DNA from: Planctomycetota bacterium
GTDB taxonomy: Bacteria > Planctomycetota > PUPC01 > JACPCR01
Assembly (NCBI GenBank): GCA_027625095.1
Contig: JAQBXN010000023.1
Span: 18,764 to 82,763, forward strand
Reading direction: 5' to 3'
Length of the DNA stretch: 64,000 nt
Position numbers and translations under genes: made by a program. Positions within the stretch are counted from its first letter, which is position 1. Each line of letters opens with the position of its first letter. A model generated the notes under the pieces. That model searched no databases, was not told where the DNA came from, and saw only the letters and a list, made by a program, of their open reading frames with translations. Positions 15,659 through 25,500 of this stretch are shown piece by piece.

Positions 15659-17599
15659 ATGGCTTCAGATTCGGGCGAATCGAAAGATACGAACAAAAGG
15701 TCTGGAAAGAAGATCAAGAAGGCGTTCCGAGCCTATACTCTTCAGGACGGTATGAATATCGTCAAGAAGGAGATGGGGCCCCAGGCGACAATCCTCTCGG
15801 TCAAGAAGGTGCCCTCTCGCAGCAGGAAAGACGTCATTGTGGTCGAGATTGTGGCAGAAGCACCTGCGCCAGAGGAGAAGAAGGCTCAGCCAGAACTGAA
15901 CAAAGAGGGCTCAAAGGTTGGCGGCCTCGGCAAACAAATGGCCAAAGTAAGGGAGGTCGTTGTCCTGCCTCTGCGTTATCCGGAGATGTTCGCCCGGTTG
16001 GGTATTTCACCACCGAAAGGCGTCTTGATGTACGGCCCTCCGGGAACGGGCAAGACTCTCACCGCTCGAACAGTTGCCGAAGAATGCGGGGCTACTTTTT
16101 TCTCGGTCAATGGGCCCGAGTTGCTCGGTGGGGCCATGGGCGAAAGCGAAAAGAATCTGCGCGAAGTCTTTGAAAAAGCCACCGCCCAGGCACCGAGCCT
16201 GATCTTCTTTGATGAAATAGACGCCATCGCCGGCCAGCGCGAAGACGCAGGGTCCGGTGCTGAGAAGAGATTGGTCACACAGCTCCTTACCCTGATGGAC
16301 GGAGTCGATGACAAGCGCGGCCGCGTGATCGTCCTCGCTGCCACCAACCGCGTGGACTCTATCGACAGCGCGTTGCGCCGGCCGGGACGTTTCGACCGCG
16401 AGGTTGAAATCCCCATTCCCGATGAAGAATCCCGCTGCGAAATTATCAAGATTCACGCCAAGGGGATAGCCATCGCTTCAGACGTAGACCTGGAGAAAAT
16501 TTCGGCAGTGTGCCACGGCTATGTAGGTGCAGACATTGCTCATCTCTGCAAAGAGGCCGGCATGCTGGCCATCCGCGAGGCCATGCCCGCAGGCGGGCAG
16601 CCCCCGTCAAACCTCCAGGTGCATAAGCGCCATTTCGAGGCCGCGATGAAAGAGATTACACCGACCGCTATGAAGGGCGCCGCAGCCATGGCCTCGAACA
16701 TCACTTTTGCTGACGTCGGTGGCCTGGAGGACGTGAAACGCGAACTGGAAGAGGCCATCGTCCTGCCGCTCAAACGGCCTGAACTCTTTAAGCAGATGAA
16801 TATCCGCCCGTCCAAGGGCGTCTTGCTCGCGGGCCCACCGGGAACCGGCAAGACCCTCATCGCCCGTGCCGCAGCCGGCCAGTGCGGCGTCAACTTCATC
16901 GCGGTCAACGGGCCATCCCTCGTATCAAAATTCGTCGGTGAAACAGAGAAGCAGCTCCGTGACGTATTCGAGAAAGCCCGCAATGCCAGCCCGTGCATCA
17001 TCTTCTTTGATGAGTTTGATTCGATCGCACCGGTTCGCGGCAGTGGTTCCGATGACCAGTTCGCCGACCGTCTCGTCGCGCAATTACTTGTTGAGATGGA
17101 CGGCTTCGATCCCAGCCAGGCCATCTTTTGCCTGGCCGCAACCAACCGCCCAGAAGCTATCGACCCAGCAGTTCGACGCCCCGGCCGCTTCGATAAGGTT
17201 ATCTATATTCCTCTTCCCGATGCAGAGAGCCGCAAGCACATCCTCGATGTCCATCTCCGCCAGAAACCGCTGGAAAAAACATCGACATGGACGAGCTCAC
17301 CACCATCACCATGGGATTCTCCGGAGCGGAAATCGAAGAAGCATGCCGCCGCGCAGCGATGGAAGCCGTGCGGAAATCTATTGCCGCCACCAGCACTCTC
17401 GAACCGGCGATCTCCCACCGGGATCTGGTCAGAGTTTTTACTGACATGGCCAAGGCGACCGGAAAAGATGTCCAGGAGCACAAAGCGGCCTCCACCCACA
17501 AGGCCATGGTCGTGGACGATAATGACTATGCACGCGAGTTTGCCGCAGAGGCCGTCAAGCTCGCAGGCCTCGAGCCTGTTACTTTTGAAGACCCTTTAA
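15659..17599 (+). CDS. FlhF-N-like/tandem AAA+ (Cdc48-type) ATPase, frameshifted in the last third
   Basis: 646 codons in this frame. Residues about 18-70 (FRAYTLQDGMNIVKKEMG, then PQATILSVKKV and VVEIVAEAP) resemble the N-terminal domain of the flagellar GTPase FlhF. D1 has Walker A GPPGTGKT (about 125), Walker B FFDEIDA (about 183) and the RRPGRFDRE arginine segment; D2 has Walker A about 391 and FFDEFDS about 448. Such tandem ATPases unfold or remodel proteins. After RQKPLEK (about 17272) the frame becomes non-homologous and proline/serine-rich; the D2 lid and a receiver domain continue in the next frame (17287-17862). Restoring one A in the A6 run at 17273-17278 gives one protein of about 734 residues. 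A ribosome site TAGGAG precedes the ATG. Confidence 0.85.
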   Translation: MASDSGESKDTNKRSGKKIKKAFRAYTLQDGMNIVKKEMGPQATILSVKKVPSRSRKDVIVVEIVAEAPAPEEKKAQPELNKEGSKVGGLGKQMAKVREVVVLPLRYPEMFARLGISPPKGVLMYGPPGTGKTLTARTVAEECGATFFSVNGPELLGGAMGESEKNLREVFEKATAQAPSLIFFDEIDAIAGQREDAGSGAEKRLVTQLLTLMDGVDDKRGRVIVLAATNRVDSIDSALRRPGRFDREVEIPIPDEESRCEIIKIHAKGIAIASDVDLEKISAVCHGYVGADIAHLCKEAGMLAIREAMPAGGQPPSNLQVHKRHFEAAMKEITPTAMKGAAAMASNITFADVGGLEDVKRELEEAIVLPLKRPELFKQMNIRPSKGVLLAGPPGTGKTLIARAAAGQCGVNFIAVNGPSLVSKFVGETEKQLRDVFEKARNASPCIIFFDEFDSIAPVRGSGSDDQFADRLVAQLLVEMDGFDPSQAIFCLAATNRPEAIDPAVRRPGRFDKVIYIPLPDAESRKHILDVHLRQKPLEKTSTWTSSPPSPWDSPERKSKKHAAAQRWKPCGNLLPPPALSNRRSPTGIWSEFLLTWPRRPEKMSRSTKRPPPTRPWSWTIMTMHASLPQRPSSSQASSLLLLKTL

Positions 17600-17862
17600 A
17601 GGCCATAGAGGCCCTCGAAACCCAGCACTTCGACCTGGTCATCCTTGATGTTGACATGCCCAAGATGGACGGCATGGAGGTCCTGTCGCACATCAGAAAA
17701 ATTCTACCCAATCTCCCGGTCATCATGGCCACCGGCAACAAGGAAGACGTCACCAAGATGACATCCTTTAAACTTGGCGCGACTGATTACCTCAACAAAC
17801 CCTATTCGGTTCAGGATCTCGTCAATTGCGTCAAGAACGCCTTGGACGACACCGAGGGTTGA
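17287..17862 (+). CDS. continuation of the AAA+ protein: D2 lid plus receiver domain
   Basis: 191 codons in the frame joined to 15659-17278 by a one-base shift. It begins with MDELTTITMGFSGAEIEEAC, the typical AAA+ lid of Cdc48-like D2 domains, so an independent gene is unlikely. From about 17500 it encodes a complete receiver domain: MVVDDNDYAREFAAEAVK, the phospho-acceptor Asp in LVILDVDMPKMDGMEVL (codon 17647-17649), MATGN and the conserved Lys in YLNKPYSVQDL. Thus the ATPase would be controlled by phosphorylation, probably from the kinase encoded just upstream. If the frameshift is real in the cell, the receiver would be made only by frameshifting or by re-initiation. Confidence 0.75.
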   Translation: MDELTTITMGFSGAEIEEACRRAAMEAVRKSIAATSTLEPAISHRDLVRVFTDMAKATGKDVQEHKAASTHKAMVVDDNDYAREFAAEAVKLAGLEPVTFEDPLKAIEALETQHFDLVILDVDMPKMDGMEVLSHIRKILPNLPVIMATGNKEDVTKMTSFKLGATDYLNKPYSVQDLVNCVKNALDDTEG

Positions 17863-17872
17863 GTTCAACGCT

Positions 17873-18373
17873 ATGTCCAGACTCCAGACAGCGATAGACC
17901 AGATCCTCTCCTCCCGCGATTACACCAACAGAATTCTGGAGACCATCGAAGACACCAATTGGTTCTGTATGCCCGAACCTGCGGTGACCCACATCGCCTG
18001 GCAGGTCGGCCACCTGGCAGTAGCCCAGTACGGTCTGTCCCTTGTCCGAATGCGCGGCGAACATGAGAGCGACGAAAACCTCATCCCAAAAGCTTTCCGG
18101 GACCATTTCACCCGCGCCTCCGTCCCGGCTGCAGATCCGGCGGCCAATCCTTCCATTGCCGAGATTCGCTCCGTATTCGACAGAGTACATCAACAGGCGA
18201 CGGAGGAGCTCCCGAACATAAATGACGATGACCTGGATCTCCCGCCGCTCCTACCACACCAACTGTTCAATACCAGGCTGGGGGCGCTCCACTGGACGGC
18301 CAGACACGAAATGCTCCACGTAGGCCAGATCGGCCTGCTGCGCCGCCTGTTTGGTATGGAGAAGTTTCGATAG
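17873..18373 (+). CDS. DinB family protein
   Basis: 166 residues. The ATG at 17873 lies 10 nt after the stop of the AAA/REC protein. The sequence has the four-helix DinB/DUF664-type pattern with metal-ligand candidates: an N-terminal ITHIAWQVGHLA (His) and the C-terminal HWTARHEMLHVGQIGLLRR with HxxxHxxQ spacing. Such proteins are putative metal-dependent enzymes, including thiol-dependent transferases; the exact reaction cannot be read from sequence. Probably co-transcribed with the upstream kinase/ATPase genes. Confidence 0.85.
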   Translation: MSRLQTAIDQILSSRDYTNRILETIEDTNWFCMPEPAVTHIAWQVGHLAVAQYGLSLVRMRGEHESDENLIPKAFRDHFTRASVPAADPAANPSIAEIRSVFDRVHQQATEELPNINDDDLDLPPLLPHQLFNTRLGALHWTARHEMLHVGQIGLLRRLFGMEKFR

Positions 18374-18432
18374 TAATTGAAGGCGCAAGAAATCTGATTC
18401 GTACCCATCATTCTCTCCCGGCAACCTGATAG

Positions 18433-19218
18433 ATGACAGCGACCATCACTCTTACACCAGAACAGCGACAGGATTACGCCAGCAAGGGATACCTTATTGT
18501 TCCGAATGTCCTGACTGAAAAGGAACTCCTGGCGTTTCTGAAACACGAATCACAGCCCAAGCCCGAATCCATGAAGAAGGGCTTGCGATCGCACACCGCC
18601 GACCCGATGTGGAATTATCTTTCCAGCCACCACAACATCGCCGGCATCGCGCAGCAGCTTCTGAACGGCCAGCCCAGAATCGTTCAGACCATGTATCTTG
18701 CCAAACAGCCGGCAGATGCAGCCGGTGAAGGGGGAGGCCGCGGCATCGCTCTCCACCAGGACACCCATTACCTGCCCAGCGACCCGAACACCCTGATGGC
18801 ATGCTGGATTGCGCTTAACGATACCAGCCCTGACAACGGCGGCTTTTGTACCGTTCCTGGCAGCCATAAGGGCGACCTGCGAAAGACACACAAAAACACT
18901 GAGGAGGATCATCTGAGCTGGGAGAATGAACACCTGATGCGTGATCGCCATGGCCGTGAATGGAAGCAGATGATGTATTCATTTCAGATCGAAAACCTCA
19001 ATGACGATTGCATCGAACACCTGACCATTCCGCGGGGCAGCGCCGTCTTCTTCACCGGCATGACGATTCATGGCTCGTTTGCCAATCGTTCCACAAGGCC
19101 TCGCCTGGCTTTTGCCGTGCACTATCTTCATGAGGACTCCTGGCTTTTGAGAGCGGACGTTCAGGAGACAACCCTTGTGAGCGAATTCTCCACCGTGTTA
19201 CCCGAACCGGTGAGCTGA
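18433..19218 (+). CDS. phytanoyl-CoA dioxygenase family protein
   Basis: 261 residues, Fe(II)/2-oxoglutarate-dependent oxygenase of the PhyH type. The iron triad is visible as HQDTHYLPSDP (His-x-Asp) and the distal His in FTGMTIHGSFANRS, and the 2-oxoglutarate-binding Arg in RPRLAFAVHY. The WIALNDTSPDNGGFCTVPGSHK segment is typical. PVC genomes carry many such genes; substrates are mostly unknown. No signal peptide, so cytoplasmic. Confidence 0.92.
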   Translation: MTATITLTPEQRQDYASKGYLIVPNVLTEKELLAFLKHESQPKPESMKKGLRSHTADPMWNYLSSHHNIAGIAQQLLNGQPRIVQTMYLAKQPADAAGEGGGRGIALHQDTHYLPSDPNTLMACWIALNDTSPDNGGFCTVPGSHKGDLRKTHKNTEEDHLSWENEHLMRDRHGREWKQMMYSFQIENLNDDCIEHLTIPRGSAVFFTGMTIHGSFANRSTRPRLAFAVHYLHEDSWLLRADVQETTLVSEFSTVLPEPVS

Positions 19219-19561
19219 GTGGCAGGGGGATTTTGAACTCTAAATCAACGGATCCAAGGCCGATCGTCCTGGCCACATCAAACTTGGGCCGCCCTCATTG
19301 CAATCTGCGCCGCATGGTTTCGACCTGCCCATCAGCACGATAAACAATGGGCCAAATGTTCTCGAGCTGATGTCCGAATCACTCTGGCAAGTGCATTGGG
19401 CAGAGGGACGCCTGAACAGTTGAATCGTGTTCCGCGGTCGGAGACCCGTGGTGGGATCTTTCGATAGCCATTCTTCCCTCGCTACAGGGCCCAAACTTGC
19501 GAGTTCCTCTCCGTGAGTGTAAGAGCTACTACCTCAATTTCTTTAACCAGAAACACTGTCT
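19219..19561. other. intergenic stretch without a supportable gene
   Basis: 343 nt. A minus-strand frame (19240-19494) has no ribosome site and no recognisable motif. A decayed hairpin GGTC-GGA-GACC lies near 19436-19446. No promoter is clear. Confidence 0.5.
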
Positions 19562-22500
19562 ATGCGGGTCTTGAATCCAGCCATACTACTGTTGCTATTC
19601 TCAAGTCTCAGTGCACTCGCAAGAGCAGAAAACCTCAAGATAGGAAGAGATTCATTCGCCCCTCTCCAGGCGATATCTGCCCGGGAATACTCGGTAGAGA
19701 TAACCGCTCGGAATAAACTTGAAAAGAAATTCAAAGAGCTTGTCATCCTGTTCGCGCATCAGGGAGTGCCAAACTACTACCGCCTTAAACTGACAAAAAC
19801 TACAGCGGTTGTTGAGAAATACAGGGATAACAATCTAGAAGATGTCTGGGAGGGCAAGGGGCGCATTCTTCACAGCGATTCGAAGAATCCTGATCAGATG
19901 ATCGAGATACGGCGGCAAGTGTCCTGGATTACCGTGGTCGTGAATCATGTCATCGCGTTGCGCGTCCTTGACCTTTCTTATGGGAGCGGAGAGGTATACG
20001 TAAGGATGCAGGAGGACCTGGAAATCACCCGGTTTCGCGTGCAGCCGCTCGATCCAATAATTTTCGACGATGACTTCATGAAGACTGCCGAAGCGGCGGA
20101 GGACCTCGGCGTCTGGAAGCCGGAGTCCGGCAGCTGGAGAATCCAGTCCATTGATGAAAAGGTTCGAGCGACCGGACTGAAGATCAGCAATGGTAAAGCC
20201 CCTGAATCAGAGCGCAGCCCTAATCCATTTTCTCTTTCGTCTCTCGGCATTGAGCCGTCCATAATCACATCGGGACAAAGCTTTTGGAGTGATTACGCCT
20301 TCGAAGTCTCCTCCAAGACCGAAAGTGGCTGGTTTGGTGTAGTTTTCTGCTGGCGTGGGCCGCAGGACCATTTCGTTTTCAGGGCGCAGCTCCTGCAATC
20401 TAAGAAACATGCCGGGACTCTACAGTTGGTGCGCGTTAAAGATGGCGAGACCGATGTCCTGGAAGAAAGACACTTCATCGGCCGCACGGGTGACTGGTAT
20501 CGAATCCAAGTCAGCGCGGTCGGCGGTCGAATCCGTGCAAGCATGGACGACGCCCTGGTCTTTGATGTGTATGACGATACATGTTCTGGTGGCAAGATCG
20601 GGCTCTATTCAGAGGGGGGATACGGAACCGCTTTTGACGATGTCGCTGTCCGCTCCGACGCGGCTATTCATCTGGATCGGAAAGATGAAATCGAAAAACT
20701 CGGCAAGGCATCGTTGGGTCAATGGAAAATTATCGAAGAGAAAGATGGCCTCACTATCGAGTGTCGACGTGGGGGTCCATCAAAGACCGTGGGAAAACTG
20801 AGCAGCAAGCCGGGGCATTTCGACCTCTGGAATTCGAGCCTGGCTGGGCTTCGGTTTGAGGCGGATATTGACGTCTCGAATTCCAGAGCCGCGGGGCTCG
20901 GAATTATTTCGCAGATTCCGGGCAAGAGCATTCGTAATGCCTACCTTGTGAATTCGAAAGGTGAGTTTGAGTTGCACAAAGATTCTGTGCCCTTGCCCAG
21001 GGAGTGTTACCCCATTCGGATGGGTAAGAAGCTGCATCTCGCCCTGGATTTCAATCCTGGGAACGAGAGTTTCTATGTAAACGGCATAAAGGTGCACCAC
21101 TTCCAGGGAGACGCCCCCTCCGATATTGGCAAGTTGTTCCTTTACGGAGAGGAGGGTGCGGTATTCAGCAATATAAGCGTGAACGGTAAAGACGATCGGA
21201 ACTGGTCACAGAATGTCTCAAAAGACGCTTTTGTAGAAGACCCGTACATGCAGGGCTGGGCTTCCCCAAAGTGGGCGTGGTATCCCGCGAAGTTACCTGA
21301 CGAGAAAAGTGAGCCGGCCACCTGGCTGTACAAAGGGGATTGTTTTGGCGCGGTGGAGTTATCGATACCGATGCTGGAAAGCACCTGGTTCTGGGGCGCC
21401 GAGGAGGCGGACTTTCAAACTGGACGTGGTGTAAAGATTTCCCAAAGAGCCAATGAGACCCGTCAGGTCATCTTCCTTGACAAAGGTGAAGTCAAGAAGA
21501 GCATAGACCTGCCTGTCAGTAAAGACGAAGAAAGGTTGCCACTCGAAATTTTCTCGGACGGCTACTACACCTGGATAAAGCACCACAGCCACACAAAAGC
21601 GGTACTCCGCCACGACACACTGACCTCAGGGATTCGGTTGGGAGCGATTGCACCGATGTCGTTCGATTTTTATTCGGTAAAGGTGCGAAGGGACAAGGTG
21701 CAGGATTACCTGTTTGAACGGGCCTCGAAAGACTGGTCTCGAGTCGGCACATGGGAAGTTACCAATCGATTTGCATGCGACCCGCGCTGGTCGCACATGA
21801 ATGGGCGCAGCCTGGGCCTGGCTGCGCTCTGGAACAAGCACCGCTTCGAGGGCGATTTCAGCATGGAGGTTTACGCCGGAATGCGCATGCGGCACGGCGA
21901 ACTCCTCCAGGGCTTTCACCAGTGGTACAACTATCCCAGGATCGGCGATATCAATTTTTCGTTTTGTGCTGACGGCCGTGACGTCTTCAGTGGTTACACC
22001 ATGATCCTTGCCGAGTGGGATCGTGACTGGTCTGAAAAATATTCGCGTCTGTATCGTCAGGGCCGGAAGGTTGCCGAGACGGACAGGCAACTCATCCCGA
22101 GTGTGCGGATCGAGCAAAGGGATGAAAGGGCCATCCCCCTTGATTGGGATCCGGGCGGGCGCGGCGTTCACGGAGCGTGGTATTACCTCAAGCTGAGGCG
22201 GCGAAACGGACTAATCGAATACTTTTTCGATAATCAGAAAGTTCTCGAATACAGGGACAACTCCCCCATCGACTCCGGCCGCATCGCGCTCTGGACGCAA
22301 AACAACAGCATCGTCGTGGCACGCACTCAGATCGCATACAAACGTTGCATCCGTGAAAAGCTCGAACTGATAGAACTGCCCCATCAAAAAAAGTCTGAGC
22401 CAGAGACAACATCGAATCCTGAATTCGTCATCCATTCTTTGACGCATCCTTACCACCACAGCAATTTCGAAAATAGTCTTGCAGGCTGGCAGCCCCTTCA

Positions 22501-25500
22501 CGAGGACCAGAGTGCACAGCTTTCCGTGGACTCTGCGACCAGAGCGGAGGGCAAGCACAGCCTTCGCCTCGAAAACATGCACGCGGGCGGTGATTTCGGA
22601 GCGCTCATTCCGATGGATCGAGGCGACCTTTCCCGGGTGAAAGAACTCAGCTTCTTCTACCGGATTCCTGAATCGGTGAAGGTAAACCTCTACTTTGATC
22701 TGGAAGGCCATCCATATCGAACCTTCTTCGTTCGTCTGACTGGCAACGACGACTCCAACATCGCAATGACTAAGCTCGGCGACTTTGAAGTGACTGCAGA
22801 CGGAGAATGGCATCAAGCAGTTTTCGAACTTGGCCGCGCCATCCGGGCTCTACTGCCGAACGAGGTCCATCACATTGTTAACCGCATGAAAATTGGAAAC
22901 CTTCACGAGGGCTATCTCAATGCCGGACTGGGCGGCAACCAGGCCGGCCTGGTCTATCACATTGATGATTTCCTGGTGACATCCGCCGGGCCCGAGACAG
23001 TGAATTTCGAATTCGAGCCCGAGGATCCGGACACTATCAATGAATTCGTCTGGAGCATTGATGAACAGCCGGACATGAAATCCCTCAAGCCGGGCCCGAA
23101 TCTGAAGACATCCAGAGTCGAAATCAAAGCCGCGGAGATCGAAATCTCGAAAGCAGCAAAGGGAAACCGATCCAGACCGTCCAAGCCGGTTCTCGAAAAG
23201 GCCAGCCCACCCCACTTCGCTGCGCTAGCTACTGAAAAGCTCCCCCCCGGCAACTGGTACCTTCACGTTCAGGGCATTCGAGGGGACGGCTCGAAAACAG
23301 CATTGGCTCACCGGCAGATAGGAGTCGAGACGCAAACTCGAGTTGCGCAGCTTTCACCTGCAGCGAATGCGGCGTGGGGCGGTGAACCAATACAACTGCG
23401 ATTTCCGGATAAGACGACGGCCGCGCCCATCCTAGAAACGATGCAGCTTTTTATGAGGGGCCAACAGGTGCCGCTGGGCGATCCGATCTCGAATTACAAT
23501 GCCAATACGCGCACGCTGACGCTCACACTCAATCACTTGGAAAAGCCATGTGAGCCCGGCCAGCCTGTTCCTTTCGAATTGAAATTCGAAGACTGCCTGC
23601 AGAATGCTGCCTATATTCCTCGCGGTCCCAAGCCACGCAACAAGCAACTTACCTTCTGGTATCAGCGTCCAACTGCAGATCCAAAAACGCCCAGAAAAGT
23701 GGACGATGTCTCGAAGTTGATCTCCCATAAGTGGAGCTACTCCTTTGAGACCAGTGCTGACAAAACGCCACCCTCACGAGTCCATTTGAGCGGGCGGCTT
23801 ATGGATCTCGATTTCGAAGAAAACCTGGGTGGAATCACCACCAGCAACAGCGTGCAGGGCGCTATTCTTGAACGTGATTCCGCCACGGCGGCAGAGGGGA
23901 CGTACAGCCTCAAGATAACCAACCCCGCCTTTGGCAGCGAGGTCAACAGCTCCTTCTTCAACAACAGTTTCAATCTCGGCGCTTACCCGATATTCAGTTT
24001 TGATTATCGGACGGAAGGAAAGCTCCGGATGAATTTCTACACCCAGGCCGGTGGGGCTGGACGTTACATCAAGTTCACGGATCCTGAGGGGGCTTCATCT
24101 GCTTATATCTCAGATATCGACCTTCAAACGGATGGTAAATGGCATCATGCCGAGATAAATCTCCAGAGGGCGGCTACACAACGGCTCAGCTCGTCCTTCA
24201 ATCAGAAACATTTCGAAGCCCGGGCTCTCTCACTTGCCGATTTCGGCCATCGTGCCAACCTGGCGGGCGAGTCGCTGCACTTGGATAACGTCACTATGAC
24301 GCCAGCGATCAGTGTCCATCAGGAAGTGACCTTCACCTGGAAGGCGAACGACCTCAGCGGCATTAAGGGCTATTCATACGGCTGGTCTCAGACGCAGGCA
24401 TTTGAGCCTCCGTTGAAAGTCGACACCTCTGAAAACAGCTCGACATTCATTGCCCAGCCCGAGGGGGAAAGGTGGTTCCACATCCGCGCGGTAGATTTCG
24501 CGGGCAACTGGGGGCCGACAAGACATTACCGATACATCATTGATAGTACGCCTCCGAACATTACCGCGGTACTCCCTGCAGAAGGTGCAAAGTCGATCTC
24601 TCCTTATGTGGCAGTGCAACTGAGGGATAATGTTGTCGGCGTGAACCCAGTGACGCTTGCTCTCTCCTTAAATGGACAACCAGTCAATTTGCAGTCCGGC
24701 CATGCCCGGATGATGGCGTCGGGGGACCTGCGTTACGACTGGGCCCAGGCGCAGGCACCAATGACCGCGCCTATTCCAGACGGCACGGCGATGAATTATG
24801 AGATCAAGCCCTTTTTTGATTTCGTCGGCAATCAGGCTGAGGGCCGGGCATGGACATGGAATATCGACTATTCCAAAGACAAGAGCGGGCCATCGTCCCT
24901 GTCGGTCGGCAGCCCAAGTGCTCAGATGCTGAGTTACTCGGATTTCACCTCATCGTACGGTTCCTGGTCGAGCCCGACCGCCAGTCTCTATCAGGATCCG
25001 GAGCGGAACGACAAATGCTTGCAGGTAACTGTCAACGACCCGCTCGGTAAGTCTGCATTCTCTCTTTCACAATCGTTCTACAGTCACCAGCAGCACCTCA
25101 TGACCTTCGATTACAAGTTCCCGCCGGGACTGAACCTCATGCTGAAACTTTACGGGTCGGACAAGCATTACTACATCATCGGCCTGACCGGCGAATCGGA
25201 TATCCATAAAAACATCGGAATGGCGGAAGGGATCGTCGCCGACGGCAAGTGGCGCAAGGCGGTCATCGATATCCAGGCAATCATTAAGGCCGCATACCCG
25301 GATGTGACCTCCTGGAGCATTCGGAATCTTTCCTTCGGATGCTGGAGCCGCGGCAATCCGAATCCAATTGGAACGACTTATTTTCTCGACAACATTGCCA
25401 TACAGGGCTCGGGCAGCCCAGCACCGATTTTTTCATGGAATACCTGGGACGTCACCGGAATATCCGGCTTCAGCTATCTATTGGACAGGCAGCCTACGAC

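Noticed and set aside
17271..17280. programmed -1 frameshift as the preferred explanation
   Set aside because: In the zero frame the codons are GAA-AAA-ACA, which is not the canonical X-XXY-YYZ phase, and no downstream stem is evident; a homopolymer indel is simpler. Kept only as a possibility.
19240..19494. 84-codon minus-strand frame in the largest simple gap
   Set aside because: No ribosome site, no recognisable motif and unusual composition; left as non-coding.
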